This document shows positions 6,400 through 13,432 of a stretch of 13,432 nt of DNA, in pieces. Origin of the DNA: Actinomycetota bacterium. Lineage in GTDB: Bacteria > Actinomycetota > Actinomycetes > S36-B12 > UBA5976. Under the pieces are notes generated by a model, which saw nothing but the letters and a program-made list of their open reading frames with translations, had not been told where the DNA came from and made no database searches. The DNA lies in NCBI GenBank assembly GCA_947491175.1, contig CANLIF010000023.1, positions 1 through 13,432 on the forward strand, given 5' to 3'. The position numbers and the translations under genes were made by a program. Position 1 is the stretch's first letter, and each line of letters starts with the position of its first letter.

Positions 6400-9065
6400 G
6401 TAATGTAACTTTCAAGTTCGATGGTGTCGATTATGTTGGCCAAGCTGGTGATTCATTAGCTACTGCCCTATTGAAAAATGGCGTATTGCATTTCACTGAC
6501 AGTACCTATCGAGACCGACCACGTGGAGTGATGAGCCTTTGGATTGATGAACCAAATGCTCTGGTGAACATTGATTCAGGTGCTGGCGAACCTATGGTTC
6601 AGGCAACGACAGTTGAAATTACTGATGGCTTGGTAGCTCGAAGTCTTTCTGGAATTGGTGACTTGCCAGATACTCGCGATCTTTCCAGGTACGACCGGGC
6701 TTATCGGTATGCAGATGTATTGGTAGTCGGTGCTGGCTTAGCTGGTTTAGCTGAAGCGAAAAAGTATGCTGACCAAGGCAAAATCGTCATCATCATGGAT
6801 GACAAACCTGAAGTTGGTGGTCACGCCCAACAGTGCGGTGAGATTATCCCTGCTGAACTGCTAGCTGCACTAACTCGCGAAAATGTTACGCACCTGCAGC
6901 GCACCACAGTAATTGGAACTTATGACCAAGGTTATGCCGTTGCAGTAGAACGCCGGACTGATCATGTAAACAGCAAAGTTTCAACTGATGTTGCCAGAAT
7001 TCGCACCTGGCATGTGCGCGCTGAACACACTGTGCTTGCAACCGGTGCTTTCCAAAGACCACTTGTTTTTGAAAACAACGATCGTCCAGGAATCATGCTT
7101 TCCCATGCTGCCGCCACTTATGTCGAACGTGGTGTAACCAAGTTCAAGACTGCTGTAGTTGTCACCGTAGACAATCAGGGCTACGTCGATGCAATTCGAT
7201 TACACAAATCTGGGATTCGAGTACTTGCAATTGTTGATGTCCGAAAGAAGCTATCCAAGGCAAGTAAGAAATCGGCTCGCAAGCCAGCTGAGAAACTTGG
7301 AATTCGTATCATTAAAGGCGCTACTGCACTTGATACCAACGGCACCTTGGATGGGATTCTTTCCAGCGTTGTCATCAGTGATCCTAAGTCTGGATTGAAA
7401 GAGACGATTGCTACTGACTTACTTGCAATTTCAGGTGGCTGGACTCCAACAGTTCACTTGGCTACCTACATCGGAATTAAGCCAACTTGGAGCAAAAAGC
7501 GGGCCGCATTCATAGTGCGCTCCAAAGTCAAGAGCATCAGCACAGTTGGCATGTTGGCTGGAGATTTTGAAGAATATGAGCCAGCCGTATTTTTCGGTCC
7601 AGAACTCGACGACACCCAAGCGTTAGTTGCTTATGTCGATCATCAGCGTGATGCCACCTTGCGCGATCTACGTCGCGCAGTTGGCGCCGGCATGATCAGT
7701 ATCGAACATGTTAAGCGTTACACCGCAATTGGAACTGCGCACGATCAAGGCAAAACTAGCGGCACGCTAACTATGGGCTTGATTGGAAATCTAGTTGGAT
7801 TAGCACCGGATGAAATTGGTTCGCTAACTTTCCGACCACCGTACATTGCAGTCCCCTTTGCAGCACTGGCTGGCCGAGAACGTGGATTACATACCGAACC
7901 AATTCGCACTACCTCAATGCACTCATGGCATGTTGCTGCCGGCGCTCCGATGGAAGATGTCGGGCAATGGAAACGTCCCTGGTTTTTCCCAAAGCCAGGC
8001 GAAGATCTACATGCTGCCGTGTTACGCGAATGTCGAGCTGCTCGTAACGGTGTAGCTGTTATGGATGCCAGCACTTTGGGCAAAATCGATATTCAAGGTA
8101 AAGATGCCGGTGCTTTCCTAGATCAGGTTTACACCAACATGTTCTCAACGCTCAAAGTTGGTATGAGCCGATACGGCTTAATGTGTGGCGTCGATGGCAT
8201 GGTCTTTGATGATGGAGTAACAACCAGACTTGGCGAAAATCATTGGCTTATGACAACAACCACTGGTGGCGCTGCAAAAGTTATGGACTGGCTCGAGGAA
8301 TGGTTGCAGACTGAATGGCCACACCTTGAAGTATTTTGCACATCAGTAACGGAGCAGATTGCAACAGTTGCCATAGTTGGGCCAAAGAGCCGTGAACTAT
8401 TAGCGCTGCTGTCACCTGGCCTAGATGTATCCAAAGAAGGTTTTGCTTTCATGGAAAACAAGTATGCAGATGTTGCTGGAATTCCAGCCCGCATCGCTCG
8501 AATCTCGTTCTCGGGCGAACTTGCATACGAAATAAATGTTTCTGCTTGGTATGGCCTAGAGCTATGGCTCAAAGTTATGGAATTAGGTGCTCCACTAGGC
8601 GTGACGCCATACGGCACCGAATCCTTGCACGTACTTCGCGCTGAAAAAGGTTTCGTAATTGTTGGCCAAGAAACCGATGGAACCCAAACCCCAGATGACT
8701 TGGGTATGGATTGGATTATTTCCAAGAAAAAGGACTTCATTGGAAAGCGCTCATTTAGTCGCGCAGACACCAGTCGTCCAGATCGACATCAGTTAGTTGG
8801 CTTGTTGCCCGAGACTTCGGAATTTGTAATTCCAGAGGGCTCATACTTTGCCGAAGTACAACATAAGGGCGCTACTCCACCGATTCCGCACATTGGATAT
8901 GTAACGAGTTCCTATTTCTCCGGTGAACTAAATCGATCATTTGCCATGGCTCTGGTACACAATGGGCGGGCTCGCATTGGCGAACGAGTTGCAATCGGCA
9001 ATGAAACTGCTGTGATCACCGAACCAATTTTTGTTGATAAGGAGAACGTGCGTCGAGATGGTTAA
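6396..9065 (+). CDS. soxA: Sarcosine oxidase, alpha subunit
   Basis: SoxA binds NAD+ and tetrahydrofolate in the sarcosine oxidase complex and hosts the site where the iminium intermediate is turned into methylene-THF. I start it at ATG 6396, which forms an ATGA overlap with soxD and gives 889 residues; the open frame continues upstream inside soxD without family similarity. In order it has a ferredoxin-like N-terminal domain (about 1-90, with YRDRPRGVMSL and DEPNALV, lacking cluster cysteines as is usual), a dinucleotide fold with GAGLAG (112-117), a SoxA-specific region (SIEHVKRYTAIGTAHDQG, near 430), a GcvT-like folate domain (about 505-790) and a GcvT C-terminal domain. It is shorter than the roughly 965-residue classical subunits, mainly because the linker before the dinucleotide fold is short. 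A lysine-rich stretch at about 282-300 (RKKLSKASKKSARKPAEK) is unusual. Confidence 0.95.
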   Translation: MSNVTFKFDGVDYVGQAGDSLATALLKNGVLHFTDSTYRDRPRGVMSLWIDEPNALVNIDSGAGEPMVQATTVEITDGLVARSLSGIGDLPDTRDLSRYDRAYRYADVLVVGAGLAGLAEAKKYADQGKIVIIMDDKPEVGGHAQQCGEIIPAELLAALTRENVTHLQRTTVIGTYDQGYAVAVERRTDHVNSKVSTDVARIRTWHVRAEHTVLATGAFQRPLVFENNDRPGIMLSHAAATYVERGVTKFKTAVVVTVDNQGYVDAIRLHKSGIRVLAIVDVRKKLSKASKKSARKPAEKLGIRIIKGATALDTNGTLDGILSSVVISDPKSGLKETIATDLLAISGGWTPTVHLATYIGIKPTWSKKRAAFIVRSKVKSISTVGMLAGDFEEYEPAVFFGPELDDTQALVAYVDHQRDATLRDLRRAVGAGMISIEHVKRYTAIGTAHDQGKTSGTLTMGLIGNLVGLAPDEIGSLTFRPPYIAVPFAALAGRERGLHTEPIRTTSMHSWHVAAGAPMEDVGQWKRPWFFPKPGEDLHAAVLRECRAARNGVAVMDASTLGKIDIQGKDAGAFLDQVYTNMFSTLKVGMSRYGLMCGVDGMVFDDGVTTRLGENHWLMTTTTGGAAKVMDWLEEWLQTEWPHLEVFCTSVTEQIATVAIVGPKSRELLALLSPGLDVSKEGFAFMENKYADVAGIPARIARISFSGELAYEINVSAWYGLELWLKVMELGAPLGVTPYGTESLHVLRAEKGFVIVGQETDGTQTPDDLGMDWIISKKKDFIGKRSFSRADTSRPDRHQLVGLLPETSEFVIPEGSYFAEVQHKGATPPIPHIGYVTSSYFSGELNRSFAMALVHNGRARIGERVAIGNETAVITEPIFVDKENVRRDG

Positions 9066-9663
9066 AGTAAACAGGGCCAAAGCAAGTAGCCCACTCGGTA
9101 GCGCATTACACGGTGGATTAGACAAAGGCATATACATCGCAGAGGTGCCATACACTCCGGGCATTGACTTGCGAGTTGATTCAAGTTCGCCAGCATTTGC
9201 AGCAGTCAACCTTGCACTTGGATTGACCCTGAATCCGCAGATTGGATCAGTTGTACGCAAGAATGCAGACTGCATAGTTAGCCAAGGTCAGCAACCAGAT
9301 TCCAATGGCGTTAGTGCACTTTGCCTGGGTCCGGATTGGTGGCTGCTCACCGGTACGGCTGACGTTGAGTCATTACTAAAGCCAGTGCAAAGCGTGCATC
9401 ATATTTCAGTTGTTGATGTCAGTGCCCAGCGCACCAAACTAGAAATCTATGGCCCAAAAGTTAAAGAGATTCTGGGTCATGTTTGGGAACAGGATTTGCG
9501 GGACGCTACGTTTCCAATCGACACTTGTACTCAAGGTTTGATGGCGAAATCTCCCGTGATTCTGTGGCATTGCTGTGAAAATTGCTATCTAATTTTTGTT
9601 CGCTCATCCTTTGCGACGCATCTGTGGGATGTTCTAGCTGATTCAGCTGTTGAATACCTGTAA
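9058..9663 (+). CDS. soxG: Sarcosine oxidase, gamma subunit
   Basis: SoxG is the GcvT-like accessory subunit of sarcosine oxidase; no catalytic group is known in it. This copy has 201 residues from ATG 9058. That start overlaps soxA by 8 bp. An AAGGAGA sequence (9039-9045) lies 12 bp upstream, which is long spacing, but the only earlier in-frame start candidates are TTGs upstream of this site. Family marks are CLGPDWWLLTG, VDVSAQRTKLEIYGP, the MAKSPVILW block and the VRSSFATHLWDVL tail. It is divergent near the C-terminus: Cys172, Cys173 and Cys176 form a CCENC cluster directly after VILWH, where homologues I remember have no cysteines. Assignment rests on these motifs and on its place after soxA. 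Confidence 0.88.
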   Translation: MVKVNRAKASSPLGSALHGGLDKGIYIAEVPYTPGIDLRVDSSSPAFAAVNLALGLTLNPQIGSVVRKNADCIVSQGQQPDSNGVSALCLGPDWWLLTGTADVESLLKPVQSVHHISVVDVSAQRTKLEIYGPKVKEILGHVWEQDLRDATFPIDTCTQGLMAKSPVILWHCCENCYLIFVRSSFATHLWDVLADSAVEYL

Positions 9664-9686
9664 TTACTTACTCGGAAGTAGGAATA

Positions 9687-10535
9687 GTGTCTGCCGTAAT
9701 TCTTGATGGAATCGCAACTGCTGCAAAAGTGAAGCAAGGCCTGGCGACTCGCGTAACTGCGCTACACGCAAAGGGTATTTACCCAGGCCTAGGCACAATC
9801 TTGGTTGGTGACGACCCTGGATCACATTCATATGTAGGTGGCAAACACAAAGACTGCCACGAAGTGGGCATCACATCCGTGCGCGAAGACTTACCTGCTA
9901 CTGCAACTCAGCAAGATGTGATGAATGCAATTGCGCGATTGAATGCAGATCCTTCCTGTACGGGATACATAGTGCAACTTCCCCTTCCCAAAGGGCTAGA
10001 TTCCAATGCGGCACTTGAAGCCATTGATCCTGGCAAAGATGCTGATGGGCTGCATCCAACAAACCTTGGTCGGTTAGTCCTGGGTGAACCAGCCCCACTA
10101 CCTTGCACACCACGAGGAATTGTTGAATTACTTCGTGCTTACGGCGTGAACATTGATGGCGCTGAAGTCTGCATAGTTGGGCGAGGTGTGACGGTAGGAC
10201 GGCCACTTGGTCTATTGCTAACTCGTCGAAGTGAAAATGCCACAGTAACTTTGTGTCATACCGGTACCAAAGAAATGGCTGCGCACATTAAGCGTGCTGA
10301 CATTGTGGTGGCCGCAGCTGGCGTGCCACATTTCATTAAACCTGACATGATCAAATCCGGCGCCGCCCTAGTTGATGTTGGTATTACTCGCACTGATGCT
10401 GGGCTACTTGGTGACATTGATCCAGCTTGCGCGCACGTTGCTGGCTGGATCGCGCCAATGCCTGGTGGCACTGGCCCAATGACTCGCGCGATGTTATTGG
10501 CAAATGTGGTCGATACCGCGGAAGGAAATCTTTAA
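9687..10535 (+). CDS. folD: Bifunctional methylene-THF dehydrogenase / methenyl-THF cyclohydrolase
   Basis: FolD oxidises 5,10-methylene-THF with NADP+ and hydrolyses the methenyl form to 10-formyl-THF. Here it would process the one-carbon units released by Dmg and SoxBDAG. The 282-residue length is normal. Visible marks are the catalytic pair Tyr49/Lys53 (SYVGGKHKDC), GYIVQLPLPKG, KDADGLHPTNLGRL, the nucleotide-binding segment VCIVGRGVTVGRPLG and the C-terminal APMPGGTGPMTRAML. The last block reads PGGTGP where the family signature has PGGVGP. The GTG start at 9687 follows soxG by 23 bp, with GTAGGA just ahead and rather short spacing. The stop codon overlaps the betA start by one base. Whether this is the only folD copy in the genome cannot be seen here. 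Confidence 0.96.
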   Translation: MSAVILDGIATAAKVKQGLATRVTALHAKGIYPGLGTILVGDDPGSHSYVGGKHKDCHEVGITSVREDLPATATQQDVMNAIARLNADPSCTGYIVQLPLPKGLDSNAALEAIDPGKDADGLHPTNLGRLVLGEPAPLPCTPRGIVELLRAYGVNIDGAEVCIVGRGVTVGRPLGLLLTRRSENATVTLCHTGTKEMAAHIKRADIVVAAAGVPHFIKPDMIKSGAALVDVGITRTDAGLLGDIDPACAHVAGWIAPMPGGTGPMTRAMLLANVVDTAEGNL

Positions 10536-12187
10536 TGACCGTTAAGGAATACGACTACCTCATAGTAGGCGGCGGATCTGCTGGATCAGTTCTTGGAAAT
10601 CGACTTTCGGAAAATCCAGATAACGAAGTTCTAGTTCTCGAAGCTGGACGCAAGGACTCTTGGTGGGATGTTTACATCCAAATGCCGGCTGCATTAACTT
10701 TCCCAATTGGTAACAAGTTCTACGACTGGATGTACGAAACAGATCCAGAACCATACATGAACGGTCGCAAGGTTTACCAGGGACGTGGAAAAATTCTTGG
10801 TGGATCAGGTTCGATTAATGGCATGATTTTTCAGCGTGGTAACCCATTGGATTATGAGCGTTGGGCCGCTGACAAAGGTATGGAGAATTGGGACTTCGCT
10901 CACTGTCTTCCGTATTTCAAAAAGATGGAGAACGCTACTGGCGTTCCTAATGACGATAAGTACCGCGGGCATAGCGGTCCGCTGTACTTAGAAAAAGGTC
11001 CAGCAAAGAACCCACTTTTCAAAGCATTCTTTGATGCCGCGGTAGCTGCTGGATTCAAGCGAACCGATGACGTTAATGGCTTTAGCCAAGAAGGCTTTGG
11101 GCCATTCGATAAGAATGTTAAGAATGGCCGCCGGTGGTCTTCATCAACTGCGTATCTACACCCGGTCATGAATCGCAAGAATTTAACCGTTCAAACTCGA
11201 CATCAAGTTCATCGCGTGATTTTTGAAGGCGACAAGGCTGTTGGAGTAGTAGCCCAGCGCGGTAAGACAATAACCGAATACCGAGCAAAGAATGTAGTCC
11301 TGTGTGGCGGCGCAATTAATACCCCACAGGTACTTCAACTTTCTGGCATTGGCCCAGCTGAACTTCTCAAAAAGCATGGCATTGTAGTAATTAAAGATCT
11401 GCCGGGCGTTGGCCGAAACTTGCAGGATCACCTTGAGGTATACATTCAGCATGCCTGCAAGCAACCGATCACAATGAATCCAAATCTAAAGTTGTGGAAG
11501 CGACCATTTATTGGTGCTGCCTGGTTATTTGCGCGCAAGGGTCCCGGCTCGACAAACCACTTTGAAGGTGGTGGATTTGCTCGCTCTAATGACACCGTTA
11601 AATATCCAAACTTGATGTACCACTTCTTGCCAATCGCCGTTCGTTATGACGGGACTGGCATTGAGCAAGGTCATGGATACCAAGTTCACGTTGGTCCAAT
11701 GTATTCAGATGCACGCGGTCGGATCGAAATCACAACTGCTGATCCAATGGCTAAGCCATCGATCCTGTTCAACTACCTTTCCACCGAACAAGATAAGCGG
11801 GAATGGGTTGAAGCAATTCAAGTAACCAGGAACATCTTGGCGCAACAACCATTTGATCAGTACAGCGATGGCGAACTATCCCCTGGTCCCCAGGTGCAAA
11901 CTCCAGAACAAATCTTGGAGTGGGTTGCTAAGGATGCTGAGACGGCGTACCACCCATCATGTACCGCGAAAATGGGAACAGATGATATGAGCGTTGTGGA
12001 TCCAAACACTATGAAGGTTCATGGCGTCGAAGGTTTATTTGTCGTCGATGCTTCGGTATTTCCATACGTAACAAATGCCAACCTTTACGCACCAACCATG
12101 ATGGTTGCCGAACGGGCAGCTGACTTGATTCAGGAAAAACCAACTTTGGCACCTGAGTATGTTGATTGGTACCAGCAAACCGTTTAA
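10535..12187 (+). CDS. betA: Choline dehydrogenase, GMC oxidoreductase
   Basis: BetA oxidises choline to betaine aldehyde with FAD, passing electrons to the respiratory chain; some BetA enzymes also oxidise the aldehyde to glycine betaine. The 550-residue length fits E. coli BetA (about 556). ATG 10535 was chosen because it shares a base with the folD stop (TAATG), has GAAGG nine bases upstream and begins directly with the FAD motif (GGGSAG, 12-17). Other marks are ILGGSGSINGMIFQRGNP, a GMC signature near residue 90, and GGAINTPQVLQLSGIGP. The probable catalytic pair is His473 (AYHPSCTAKMG) and Asn516 (NANLYAPTMMVAERAADLI). The N-terminal and C-terminal blocks are BetA-like, but GMC enzymes can act on other alcohols, so choline is supported mainly by similarity and by the neighbours. 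Confidence 0.88.
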   Translation: MTVKEYDYLIVGGGSAGSVLGNRLSENPDNEVLVLEAGRKDSWWDVYIQMPAALTFPIGNKFYDWMYETDPEPYMNGRKVYQGRGKILGGSGSINGMIFQRGNPLDYERWAADKGMENWDFAHCLPYFKKMENATGVPNDDKYRGHSGPLYLEKGPAKNPLFKAFFDAAVAAGFKRTDDVNGFSQEGFGPFDKNVKNGRRWSSSTAYLHPVMNRKNLTVQTRHQVHRVIFEGDKAVGVVAQRGKTITEYRAKNVVLCGGAINTPQVLQLSGIGPAELLKKHGIVVIKDLPGVGRNLQDHLEVYIQHACKQPITMNPNLKLWKRPFIGAAWLFARKGPGSTNHFEGGGFARSNDTVKYPNLMYHFLPIAVRYDGTGIEQGHGYQVHVGPMYSDARGRIEITTADPMAKPSILFNYLSTEQDKREWVEAIQVTRNILAQQPFDQYSDGELSPGPQVQTPEQILEWVAKDAETAYHPSCTAKMGTDDMSVVDPNTMKVHGVEGLFVVDASVFPYVTNANLYAPTMMVAERAADLIQEKPTLAPEYVDWYQQTV

Positions 12188-12194
12188 AGAATTG

Positions 12195-12234
12195 AACTTC
12201 GGTAATTGCTAGGGCGTGATTACCGAGGTTTTTT
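12195..12234 (+). terminator. Intrinsic terminator of the betA operon, overlapping the convergent gene
   Basis: Bases 12195-12206 pair with 12219-12230 over 12 bp with one wobble, around a 12-base loop, and six T follow (12229-12234). The stop codon of the convergent transporter gene (12209-12211) lies inside the loop, and its last codons form the right arm. On the opposite strand no T-tract follows, so the element should act mainly on the + strand operon. Confidence 0.88.
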
Positions 12235-13135
12235 CTTTGGTGTTGATAATTACTAATCCGATAAGAATTAAGACTGACCCAATTATCTGCCAAATGTTGA
12301 TTGCTTCACCAAGCACCACAATGCCTAACATGATGGCCACAAATAGAATCACGTAAGTAGTGTCGCTTGCTACTCCAGCACCAGATTGCTTTATCAAAGT
12401 TTGAATCATGATGTAAGTAATGCCAGTTCCAACAACACCCAAAATCAACATCGAAACCAACGAAATAGTTGAGGCGTCAGTCGTGATGGTTACAAACCAC
12501 GGAAGGATTAATGTGAAATGTATCGAAGCACAGAGCATTTGACCAGCAGCGATGGAAGTTGGGGTATTCGTCACATTGGCAAAGTTTCGTCGGGCATAAA
12601 CCAAACCAGCTGCATAGCTGGTGGTTCCGACCATAATTGCTCCGGTACCTAATGCGTCAAAATCTCCAAGGCCTGACCAAGGGTGAGCAATGAATAAGGC
12701 CCCTAAGAAACCCATGCTCAAACCTGTTACTCGACGCCAAGTTGGGTTTTCTTCTGGGATAAACACCAGCACGAAACCAAGTGTCACTAACGGAACTAGG
12801 GCATTCCAGATACTCACTTGCACAGTAGTAATGCGGCTAACTGCAGTAGCCATGCCAACAAAAGAAACTGTGTTAAAGAGTATGGCCGCAATGTTTAACT
12901 TAATCCAGATTTCTTTGCCTCTTGGATAACGATCTTTAGTTACCAGCAGGACGATCGCCAATGTTGCTGCAGCCAGAACAGTGCGACCCCAAGCCACTTC
13001 AAGGGCAGAAAATGACTGTAAGGCATAATGTGCCCACATGTAGTTGCCACCAAAGAGCACCGAAACTGTTATGAATAACGCAGTATGTGACTTAGCTGGT
13101 GTAGTCGATGTTGTCGGTGTGGTTGGTGTTGTCAT
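12209..13135 (-). CDS. EamA/DMT-superfamily membrane transporter
   Basis: The 308-residue protein is a predicted ten-helix inner-membrane carrier of the drug/metabolite transporter superfamily. It has two EamA repeats, about residues 15-150 and 160-300. Recognisable pieces are LFGGNYMWAHYALQSFSALEVAWGR-like helix 1-2 residues near the start, VSIWNALVPLVTLGFVLVF in the first repeat, and the second-repeat end VVLGEAINIWQIIGSVLILIGL. Before helix 1 is a low-complexity Thr/Pro tail (TTPTTPTTSTTPAK). The ATG overlaps the stop of the upstream gene as ATGA and has no clear ribosome-binding site of its own, so translation is probably coupled. Members move amino acids, nucleosides, sugars or other metabolites; the substrate cannot be inferred. 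It converges on betA and need not be part of choline metabolism. Confidence 0.85.
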   Translation of the reverse strand: MTTPTTPTTSTTPAKSHTALFITVSVLFGGNYMWAHYALQSFSALEVAWGRTVLAAATLAIVLLVTKDRYPRGKEIWIKLNIAAILFNTVSFVGMATAVSRITTVQVSIWNALVPLVTLGFVLVFIPEENPTWRRVTGLSMGFLGALFIAHPWSGLGDFDALGTGAIMVGTTSYAAGLVYARRNFANVTNTPTSIAAGQMLCASIHFTLILPWFVTITTDASTISLVSMLILGVVGTGITYIMIQTLIKQSGAGVASDTTYVILFVAIMLGIVVLGEAINIWQIIGSVLILIGLVIINTKEKTSVITP

Positions 13136-13432
13136 CGATTATCGAGCGCTAGCGAAGCAAGTGCTGCGTTAACAATTGCACCAGATGACAGATCATTTAT
13201 GTTGTAAAGATCCTTTACGGTTCCTGACTGGCCAAATGAATCAACGCCCAGAGATACACACGGAACTCCGACTGCCGATCCCATCCATGCCATCGCGTGG
13301 CTGGATGCATCTTGAATTGTCACGATTGGAGCCCGATCGCCGATTACTGACCAAAGTGGTCCAGGCAAACTTGGCGCAGACGCAGTTCGAACGGCTTGCC
13401 GCAAAGTTCGCTGCCACGCACCGTACCAACGA
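13132..13432 (-). CDS. Transketolase/pyruvate dehydrogenase E1-like protein, C-terminal fragment (N-terminus outside the window)
   Basis: Only about the last 100 residues are visible. The frame stays open to the window edge (RWYGAWQRTLRQAVR before the region that follows), so an apparent TTG start at 13404 is not real. The visible part resembles the C-terminal domain of thiamine-diphosphate enzymes of the transketolase/pyruvate dehydrogenase E1 type: APIVTIQDASSHAMAWMGSA, then VPCVSLGVDSFGQSGTVKDL and an IVNAALASL end. In the family this domain helps form the dimer, while the thiamine sites lie in the missing part. A pyruvate dehydrogenase-like or 1-deoxyxylulose-5-phosphate synthase-like protein are both possible. 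The stop codon overlaps the transporter start as ATGA. Confidence 0.7.
   Translation of the reverse strand, partial: RWYGAWQRTLRQAVRTASAPSLPGPLWSVIGDRAPIVTIQDASSHAMAWMGSAVGVPCVSLGVDSFGQSGTVKDLYNINDLSSGAIVNAALASLALDNR

Larger units (their letters stand above)
2423..12187 (+). other. Predicted seven-gene dmg-soxBDAG-folD-betA operon
   Basis: Seven genes on one strand are separated by at most 23 bp. Overlaps occur at soxD/soxA (ATGA, 4 bp), soxA/soxG (8 bp) and folD/betA (TAATG, 1 bp). The soxD ribosome-binding site overlaps the soxB stop codon. A terminator precedes the set and another follows it, and no terminator is visible inside. Co-transcription from the 2315-2422 region is inferred from this layout. 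Confidence 0.8.

Noticed and set aside
8240..8770. 176-codon open frame on the - strand
   Set aside because: It lies wholly inside soxA, shows no recognisable domain and reads as the antisense of the GcvT-like region.
9665..9680. Small inverted repeat TACTT...AAGTA before folD
   Set aside because: A five-pair A/T-rich stem with a 6-base loop is too weak to call, although its right arm touches the ribosome-binding site.
10427..10534. Upstream extension of betA inside folD
   Set aside because: The flavin motif of BetA begins directly after ATG 10535, and a ribosome-binding site precedes that codon.
12690..12929. 79-codon + strand frame opposite the EamA gene
   Set aside because: It is antisense to conserved membrane helices and has no supporting start signal or family similarity.
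13132..13404. A complete 90-residue gene starting at TTG 13404
   Set aside because: The frame remains open to the window edge and the residues there continue the family similarity, so the gene is cut by the window.

Overview
The window holds ten protein-coding genes, eight complete and two cut by the window ends. Eight genes on the + strand form a methylamine uptake and oxidation locus. Two on the - strand belong to an unrelated unit. Spot counts give about 45-50 % G+C. Start codons include GTG. The dimethylglycine oxidase, the short sarcosine oxidase alpha subunit, the fused tandem ABC permease and the GMC choline dehydrogenase all look actinobacterial. A low- or mid-GC actinobacterium, for example a planktonic lineage, is my inference; no rRNA or marker gene fixes it.

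Positions 1-2254 (+): the 3' part of a betaine-type ABC permease with two fused permease domains, then its lipoprotein substrate-binding protein. The 70-bp gap between them carries two abutting RNA hairpins, the second with a GCAA tetraloop. A strong terminator at 2275-2314 closes this unit.

Positions 2315-2422: a regulatory gap with two copies of a GTTGC-N7-GCA(A)C element 19 bp apart, a possible -10 box, and a Shine-Dalgarno sequence that fixes the GTG start of the next gene.

Positions 2423-12187 (+): a tightly packed seven-gene operon, dmg (dimethylglycine oxidase), soxB-soxD-soxA-soxG (heterotetrameric sarcosine oxidase), folD and betA. Gaps are at most 23 bp and several genes overlap. 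The expected chemistry is choline to betaine aldehyde (BetA), dimethylglycine to sarcosine (Dmg) and sarcosine to glycine (SoxBDAG). The two methyl groups removed would be captured as 5,10-methylene-tetrahydrofolate, which FolD converts to 10-formyl-tetrahydrofolate. The enzyme that takes betaine to dimethylglycine and a separate betaine aldehyde dehydrogenase are not in the window. A terminator at 12195-12234 ends the operon and overlaps the 3' end of the converging gene.

Positions 12209-13432 (-): an EamA/DMT-family membrane transporter, preceded by the C-terminal end of a transketolase/pyruvate dehydrogenase E1-like protein. The two genes share an ATGA overlap.

No rRNA, tRNA, CRISPR array, insertion sequence or recognisable riboswitch was seen. 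The longest stretch without a gene is 168 bp (2255-2422), so no gap exceeds 300 bp.
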